Shown here in pieces: positions 25,862 to 29,989 of a stretch of 29,989 nucleotides of DNA. The DNA is from Bacteroidota bacterium. Lineage in GTDB: Bacteria > Bacteroidota > Ignavibacteria > Ignavibacteriales > Ignavibacteriaceae. The notes under the pieces were generated by a model. It was not told the origin of the DNA. It did not search any database and saw only the letters and a program-made list of their open reading frames with translations. Position numbers and translations under genes: made by a program. How positions within the stretch are numbered: the first letter of the stretch is position 1; each line of letters opens with the position of its first letter. The stretch covers positions 1 through 29,989 of the forward strand of contig JAEXTR010000353.1 of assembly GCA_023406915.1 (NCBI GenBank). The letters run 5' to 3'.

Positions 25862-26758
25862 CTATTTACGAATCGTTTTTTTTACGAGCCGGAGCATTCT
25901 TTCGAGTATGCCCGGCTTTGTTGCTTTAAAGTACTGAATAAAAGCGTGTCTTGCTTCTTTGCTTTCTGCAACAGGAATTCTTTTTATGTCAATTGGGGTA
26001 TTCGAAACTATAGTATGAAAAGCACGGGTTTTATCTGTATGTGTACCCCCTCCATCAGCACCGATGTTATTCACCAGCGAAGTGCCAGGGTACAGTGTGT
26101 ACATACCTTTTAAATAGGCGGATGCGTGCCATCTTATTGCCCAGGAGTCTATTAAACCTTTTGATTGATTCGTCAGCATCCTCATATTATTGGTTGAGCC
26201 ATCCATATCAAAACTGAAGGTAAGCCCTGCGTCAACAAGTTTGGTGATCAGATTTTTAGCATCGGGTTCGAAATGACGCCAGGCTCGCTTCCATGTTCCC
26301 CACCCCCAGCAATCGGTACCTTTCATAAAGAATGTTTCTGGCAACAATGGTTTCACAGGATACACATAACCGTGTATACTCGCCACGTTCTCATCATTGG
26401 CATATAAATCTAATGCCTGATTCATGTATCGAAGGAAGTATGGGGAAAGCACGAGATCATCTTCAAGAACAATGACACGATCGTACGATGCAAGAATCTG
26501 AGATACACCAGAAATGATTGATTTTGCAAGTCCGAGATTATGTTCCCTGACGATTTGGGTTACTGAGGCGAATCCTTTCACTGTAGCGATGTACCTGCGT
26601 ACATCCTTTACAGCTGCCTCATCATCCCTTTTTCTTGGGGCATCCGAAAAGAAAAAGAGGTGGCTTTGACTACACTCCGCATTCCTGAGCAGTGATTCCA
26701 CTGCCTGCCTGAGATGATCGGCACGTTTATATGCAAAGAGAGCAATCGGGGCAGGCAT
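25862..26758 (-). CDS. Glycosyltransferase (GT-A, family 2-like)
   Basis: This 298-aa cytoplasmic or membrane-associated glycosyltransferase should move a sugar from a nucleotide-sugar donor during surface glycan assembly. The N-terminus PIALFAYKRADHLRQAVESL is the usual nucleotide-binding start of this group. The metal-binding acidic motif is Glu99-Asp100-Asp101 in DRVIVLEDDLVLSPYF, in place of a plain DxD. A tryptophan-rich CWGWGTWKRAW follows, common in related polysaccharide-locus transferases. It is the last gene of the minus-strand cluster, five bases after the preceding methyltransferase. Donor and acceptor are unknown. Confidence 0.85.
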   Translation of the reverse strand: MPAPIALFAYKRADHLRQAVESLLRNAECSQSHLFFFSDAPRKRDDEAAVKDVRRYIATVKGFASVTQIVREHNLGLAKSIISGVSQILASYDRVIVLEDDLVLSPYFLRYMNQALDLYANDENVASIHGYVYPVKPLLPETFFMKGTDCWGWGTWKRAWRHFEPDAKNLITKLVDAGLTFSFDMDGSTNNMRMLTNQSKGLIDSWAIRWHASAYLKGMYTLYPGTSLVNNIGADGGGTHTDKTRAFHTIVSNTPIDIKRIPVAESKEARHAFIQYFKATKPGILERMLRLVKKTIRK

Positions 26759-26763
26759 GGCTG

Positions 26764-27396
26764 CTATTCCACTTTCGTGAAATCAATGATAAGAGAAGTG
26801 TATAGAGGCATTCCACTCATGTTCCTATCATCATTGATAAAGGAACGTGAAATATAGCCTTTATCATCATGTGTGTATCCCTGATGAAACTTACCATGCT
26901 CATCAAAATACTCAACAGGGTTTCCGGTAAACCCAGCCTTGTAAAAAAGCTCGATCATCGAAAGGTAGGTGAAGAGATGTTTATGATCATGTGCCCCTGA
27001 ACCTGTCCCTCCTGGTTTAACCTTGTTGATGTATACCGGATCAGAATGGAACCCATCAGGGACTGCAATCCTGATAGTGACATCAAAGGATGAGTACTTA
27101 TGAATTAATCTTAATGCAGTTAGTATCTCTTGCTCAGTAAGGTGTTCCAGCACATGCTCTGCAAGTACACGGTTAATCTTTTTGTCTCTGAAGTATCTTT
27201 CAAAATCACTTTCCTTAGTGAGATCCAATGTGTCAATATCAGTCGAAAACCATCCGGGGAAAGAGGTTCCACCAGCTCCCACTACAAGGTTAATCTCTTT
27301 TGCTGATGCCAGATACCATTTCCAGGCAATCATTCTCTTTAGTCTGATGAAAGGAATGAGTATTGTATAAACTTTTCTCTTTAATGATTTCCACAT
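26764..27396 (-). CDS. SAM-dependent methyltransferase-like protein of a surface glycan cluster
   Basis: This 210-aa protein has the class I Rossmann methyltransferase pattern. Motif I is LVVGAGGTSFPGWFSTDID (~37-55), and the acidic ribose-binding segment is replaced by the TDID type seen in COG4627-like predicted methyltransferases of polysaccharide loci. Motif II-like LAEHVLEHL (78-86) and IAVPDGFHSDP follow. It would use S-adenosylmethionine to methylate a sugar or a related intermediate; the substrate is unknown. The ATG directly follows the TGA of the upstream methyltransferase (TGAATG), so the pair is translationally coupled. Confidence 0.75.
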   Translation of the reverse strand: MWKSLKRKVYTILIPFIRLKRMIAWKWYLASAKEINLVVGAGGTSFPGWFSTDIDTLDLTKESDFERYFRDKKINRVLAEHVLEHLTEQEILTALRLIHKYSSFDVTIRIAVPDGFHSDPVYINKVKPGGTGSGAHDHKHLFTYLSMIELFYKAGFTGNPVEYFDEHGKFHQGYTHDDKGYISRSFINDDRNMSGMPLYTSLIIDFTKVE

Positions 27397-28056
27397 TCAG
27401 ATACCCAAACAATTATTAGTGCGATAAAAAACGGTTGTACATTTTGTGAATAAAACACCGGGAGCAATGCCGAAAAAATCAAGGCGCTTAAATCCAAGAT
27501 TTGCCAGATGGGAAATGCCTTTCTCGTACTCAGCACGCTCAGAATCATCAAGTACAATAACGCCGTTTATACTAAGATGATCCGGAGCACTCAAACAACA
27601 CTCATTACGGTGTTGAGCATCAATCAGTATCAGGTCATAGAGCACACCTGGTTCATAAGCAGCAGCATACAGTCCTGGATTCTCCTGAGCAACCTTCAGC
27701 AATGTAACGTTCCGAGGAGCTTTAGATGTAATTGCCGAGAACCATTCTGCATTATGTTCAGCTGAAGATACCGATGCCACTCTAGGTGCAAAATAGAGCG
27801 TAGAGTTACCGCTACCAAATTCAAAGATACGCATTGATTTTGTCAACCGTGCCTCTATAAAGCTCACGAAAGGGAGAGTAACCCAGGGAAGGGGGCTGCC
27901 ATTCTTATCACAAGCAGATTTTGTCCTGAAAGATTGTAGCCAGCCTGTTTCCATCAGAAATCCTGAGTGGTACTGCGTAAAAAGGGCTTGCAATGCCTTT
28001 GTATCTTTCATCAATCGAAAGATAGTTGCTATTTTTTCTGTGACCGTGATTGCCAT
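27397..28056 (-). CDS. Class I SAM-dependent methyltransferase-like protein
   Basis: This 219-aa protein has a Rossmann-type glycine motif, IFEFGSGNSTLYFA (77-90), followed by a motif II-like acidic turn SSAEH and the DLILIDAQHR segment (141-150), as in class I methyltransferases. VIVLDDSER (167-174) is a typical next strand. The substrate is unknown; the context suggests a glycan or glycolipid. Its start lies inside the upstream flippase gene (28-base overlap). An alternative internal ATG at residue 16 has no ribosome-binding site either, so the longer form is kept. It is directly followed by a second, different methyltransferase-like gene. Confidence 0.75.
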   Translation of the reverse strand: MAITVTEKIATIFRLMKDTKALQALFTQYHSGFLMETGWLQSFRTKSACDKNGSPLPWVTLPFVSFIEARLTKSMRIFEFGSGNSTLYFAPRVASVSSAEHNAEWFSAITSKAPRNVTLLKVAQENPGLYAAAYEPGVLYDLILIDAQHRNECCLSAPDHLSINGVIVLDDSERAEYEKGISHLANLGFKRLDFFGIAPGVLFTKCTTVFYRTNNCLGI

Positions 28057-29393
28057 TCGAGTTTCACAAATTTAAAAAGATTAATAAAGAAGATCGATTT
28101 GAGCATCATCACGAAGTGATGCGATGACTCTTTTTCTAAAGCAATTGCGAATGTCGCTATTGAAAAAGAAATAAGAGTAGCGTATGCTGATCCAATAATT
28201 CCATACTGTGGGATGAACAGTAGATTTAGGATAATATTTGCGACCATACCGGCAAGTGTCCGGTAGAACGAAAGCCGTGTTTTATTCTCAGCTACCAGAT
28301 ACTGACTGCTTGCCACACCCAGAAATGTTGATACACCTGCCCAGATATAAATTACAAGCACGGGTGCCGAGGGAAGAAACTTGCTACCAAGAAGTATAGA
28401 TACGATTTCCTCTGAAAACAGAGTAACAATAATAGCAATTACAATTGATATCCATGCGAGGATATCATAGAGCTTTTGCATGCGACTCTCATACAATGCC
28501 TTTGAAGTTTCTCTGGCACTAACAATCGCTGGAAAGAGAGAAGATGATACCGCCATGGGAATAAAATACCATGCCTCACAAAGTCTTACCGCAGCTGCGT
28601 AGTATCCAATCTCTTCATTCCCAAGCATATTCTTTATGAGTATCTGTCCGATCTTTGCATAGATCGCAACCACCACCCCAGAGAGAATGAGGGGCCAGGA
28701 GTCTCTCAGTAAACGAATAGCCAATGTCTTATCGAATCTCCATGAGAGTGGCTTGCCCCCTTTTGCCTTGTACATGATAAGAAAACCGGTGCCAATCAGG
28801 ACGGTCTCAATGGCAGTGATAATCACAAAAGAAAGCAGTGACGCCTGAATATAAATTAACAGTAGTTTGATCAGGGAAGAGGTAATGATCACTGTAGACT
28901 GGACGATTACGGTGAATTTAGCCTGCACTTTCGCCTGAAAGAAAAAGTCTACAACGAATAGCGACTGAAATACTGTAACCCCACCCAGAATGAATATCAT
29001 GGTCACGGTTTCTGAATCATCTCTGGTGATGAGAACCGCAATCGCAAGCAGAACGAGTACAGCAATTGCACCTATGACACGAAGTACAAATGAAGATCCA
29101 AGCAGACTGGGTTCGCTAAGGGGGTCCTTAACCAAATCTCTGGTAAGTATGCTATCAATGCCCAGCGTTGCAATGGTGGCAAACAATGCGACAAAGCTGA
29201 TAGCATAACTGAGTATCCCAAAATCACTGGGACCAAGATATCGTACCAAATAAATACCGACCACCAAAGTCAGTATGAGTTTGATTATCCTGTCAGCAAA
29301 AAGCCAGGAAGTATTTGCCAGGTATTTCTTAAACGCATCAGAGCCGAACCGGATACGGGTTCCTGGACTGTGCGGTTCGCTTTTATCTTCCAA
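28029..29393 (-). CDS. Wzx-type polysaccharide flippase (MATE/MOP superfamily)
   Basis: This 454-aa polytopic membrane protein should flip lipid-linked oligosaccharides across the inner membrane. The N-terminal SWLFADRIIKLILTLVVGIY and YLVRYLGPSDFGILSYAISF are hallmark first-helix and loop sequences of oligosaccharide flippases. About 12 hydrophobic segments follow to the C-terminus. The best start is a TTG at 29391-29393, directly after the TAG of the upstream YfhO-like gene (TAGTTG). No ATG or GTG lies between it and the first conserved helix, and a purine-rich stretch (AAGAAGAGAAG) precedes it. The surrounding transferases make a surface glycan or teichuronic-like polymer the probable cargo. 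The identity of the glycan is unknown. Confidence 0.88.
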   Translation of the reverse strand: MEDKSEPHSPGTRIRFGSDAFKKYLANTSWLFADRIIKLILTLVVGIYLVRYLGPSDFGILSYAISFVALFATIATLGIDSILTRDLVKDPLSEPSLLGSSFVLRVIGAIAVLVLLAIAVLITRDDSETVTMIFILGGVTVFQSLFVVDFFFQAKVQAKFTVIVQSTVIITSSLIKLLLIYIQASLLSFVIITAIETVLIGTGFLIMYKAKGGKPLSWRFDKTLAIRLLRDSWPLILSGVVVAIYAKIGQILIKNMLGNEEIGYYAAAVRLCEAWYFIPMAVSSSLFPAIVSARETSKALYESRMQKLYDILAWISIVIAIIVTLFSEEIVSILLGSKFLPSAPVLVIYIWAGVSTFLGVASSQYLVAENKTRLSFYRTLAGMVANIILNLLFIPQYGIIGSAYATLISFSIATFAIALEKESSHHFVMMLKSIFFINLFKFVKLEWQSRSQKK

Positions 29394-29989
29394 CTATGCT
29401 GCCTGCTTCTCTTCTTTCTTTTTGCGTACAATAGAAATTGCTATTGATACAGCAAGTCCGATGAGTACAATATAGCTGATTCCGAATGACAAATTCTTTG
29501 CAATGGCGAAGCTGACAGGTGCATACTCAAAAGTAACTGTATGCTTACCTGCCGGTACAACAATGCCCATAAAGTTGTGGTTCGTCCTGAGGATTTCAGT
29601 CTCCTGCCCATCAATGGAAGCTTTCCATCCATTGCCAACGTATGTGGCACCGAAGAACAGGAAATTGTTTCCGGTTGCATGAATATCAGCTGTGATGATT
29701 TCGTCTGCATAACGCGTAATCTTCACTGATGCGGTTGAGTCAGGTCTCTGAACGGCGGGCAGAGTGGTATGAACAAATGCAAGTTTCTTTGCATCGAAAT
29801 TTGGTTCAATCATTTTGTTCAGTGCATCAATTGGGGTGGCAAGGGCTAATGAATCAACAAAGTAGATTCTGGGTAATGCATTTTTGAATTCATAGATCAT
29901 CTTTCCACCGGCTGAATCTGCCAGGGCATACGGAGAAAGCGGATCGCCTGGTGCTGCAAGCAGTTGATCAGAAACGATATACTTTACAT
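29394..29989 (-). CDS. YfhO-family membrane protein, C-terminal part (cut by window edge)
   Basis: The frame is open to the last base of the window, so only the last ~198 residues are seen. An internal Met at 29900 is not the true start. The visible part has VKYIVSDQLLA, NALPRIYFVDS, FFGATYVGNGWKASIDGQ and VPAGKHTVTFEYAP, then a final membrane helix (~IVLIGLAVSIAISIV) and a basic tail (RKKKEEKQ). These are the C-terminal soluble beta domain and last helix of YfhO-type proteins, large multi-spanning GT-C-like membrane proteins tied to glycosylation of lipoteichoic or other polymers. It is the first gene in the visible glycan cluster and is coupled to the flippase by adjacent stop and start codons. 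Confidence 0.8.
   Translation of the reverse strand, partial: VKYIVSDQLLAAPGDPLSPYALADSAGGKMIYEFKNALPRIYFVDSLALATPIDALNKMIEPNFDAKKLAFVHTTLPAVQRPDSTASVKITRYADEIITADIHATGNNFLFFGATYVGNGWKASIDGQETEILRTNHNFMGIVVPAGKHTVTFEYAPVSFAIAKNLSFGISYIVLIGLAVSIAISIVRKKKEEKQAA

Noticed and set aside
1..29989. CRISPR array, tRNA/rRNA genes, insertion sequences or prophage
   Set aside because: No regularly spaced repeats, cloverleaf-like sequence, transposase or phage-type protein was seen on either strand.

Overview
The window looks like a chromosomal segment of a Gram-negative bacterium of the Bacteroidota/Ignavibacteria/Chlorobi-related lineage. Two large secreted proteins end in an 85-residue module with a QNYPNPFNP/QNFPNPFNP opening, a VYN-LG-EV core and a SGIY-RL ending, the C-terminal sorting signal of type IX secretion (T9SS) as it usually appears in Ignavibacteria-like genomes. 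An Omp85-type barrel, a TolC-like channel, an RND pump and a kinase with Reg_prop/Y_Y_Y domains fit the same picture. Lineage is an inference. I saw no rRNA, tRNA, CRISPR array, insertion sequence or prophage.

Layout. (1) 1-966: the 3' part of an Omp85/surface-antigen barrel gene, cut by the window edge and broken by an in-frame TGA at 400-402. (2) 949-1518 (-): a RimJ/RimL-like GNAT acetyltransferase, tail to tail with it. (3) 1630-3993: two tandem paralogous soluble PAS-type histidine kinases that share an unusual five-cysteine signature. (4) 4265-10490: a complete efflux operon (TetR regulator, TolC-like outer membrane channel, lipoprotein adaptor, RND pump) closed by a strong UUCG hairpin terminator. 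(5) 16757-10561 (-): a very large membrane sensor kinase with 14 propeller repeats, then a 955-aa T9SS-exported protein of unknown function. (6) 16998-20712 (+): an exported S1/P1-nuclease or zinc-phospholipase-C-like enzyme and a T9SS-exported GH13 alpha-amylase-type enzyme, then a terminator. (7) 21777-20776 (-): an aldose 1-epimerase. (8) 21937-25850 (+): valyl-tRNA synthetase and a CNNM/CorC-type CBS membrane protein. (9) 29989-25862 (-): a tightly packed cell-surface polysaccharide cluster (YfhO-like membrane protein cut by the window edge, Wzx/MATE-type flippase, two SAM-methyltransferase-like proteins, glycosyltransferase).

How the parts fit. Region 4 is a textbook self-regulated tripartite pump. 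Two perfect inverted repeats upstream of tetR are candidate operators. Regions 5-7 can be read as an extracellular glucan theme: a periplasmic carbohydrate-type sensor diverges from a secreted amylase, with an epimerase for released sugars next door, but no SusC/SusD pair is present and the regulatory link is inference. Region 9 probably makes and exports a glycan or glycosylates lipid-linked sugars.

Most genes belong to known families. The observations I consider most worth a second look are the cysteine-motif kinase pair with eroded ATP-lid motifs, the nonsense-interrupted Omp85 gene, and the giant propeller kinase, which has no receiver or DNA-binding domain and sits next to an uncharacterised T9SS cargo. 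I did not find a clearly new multi-gene system.
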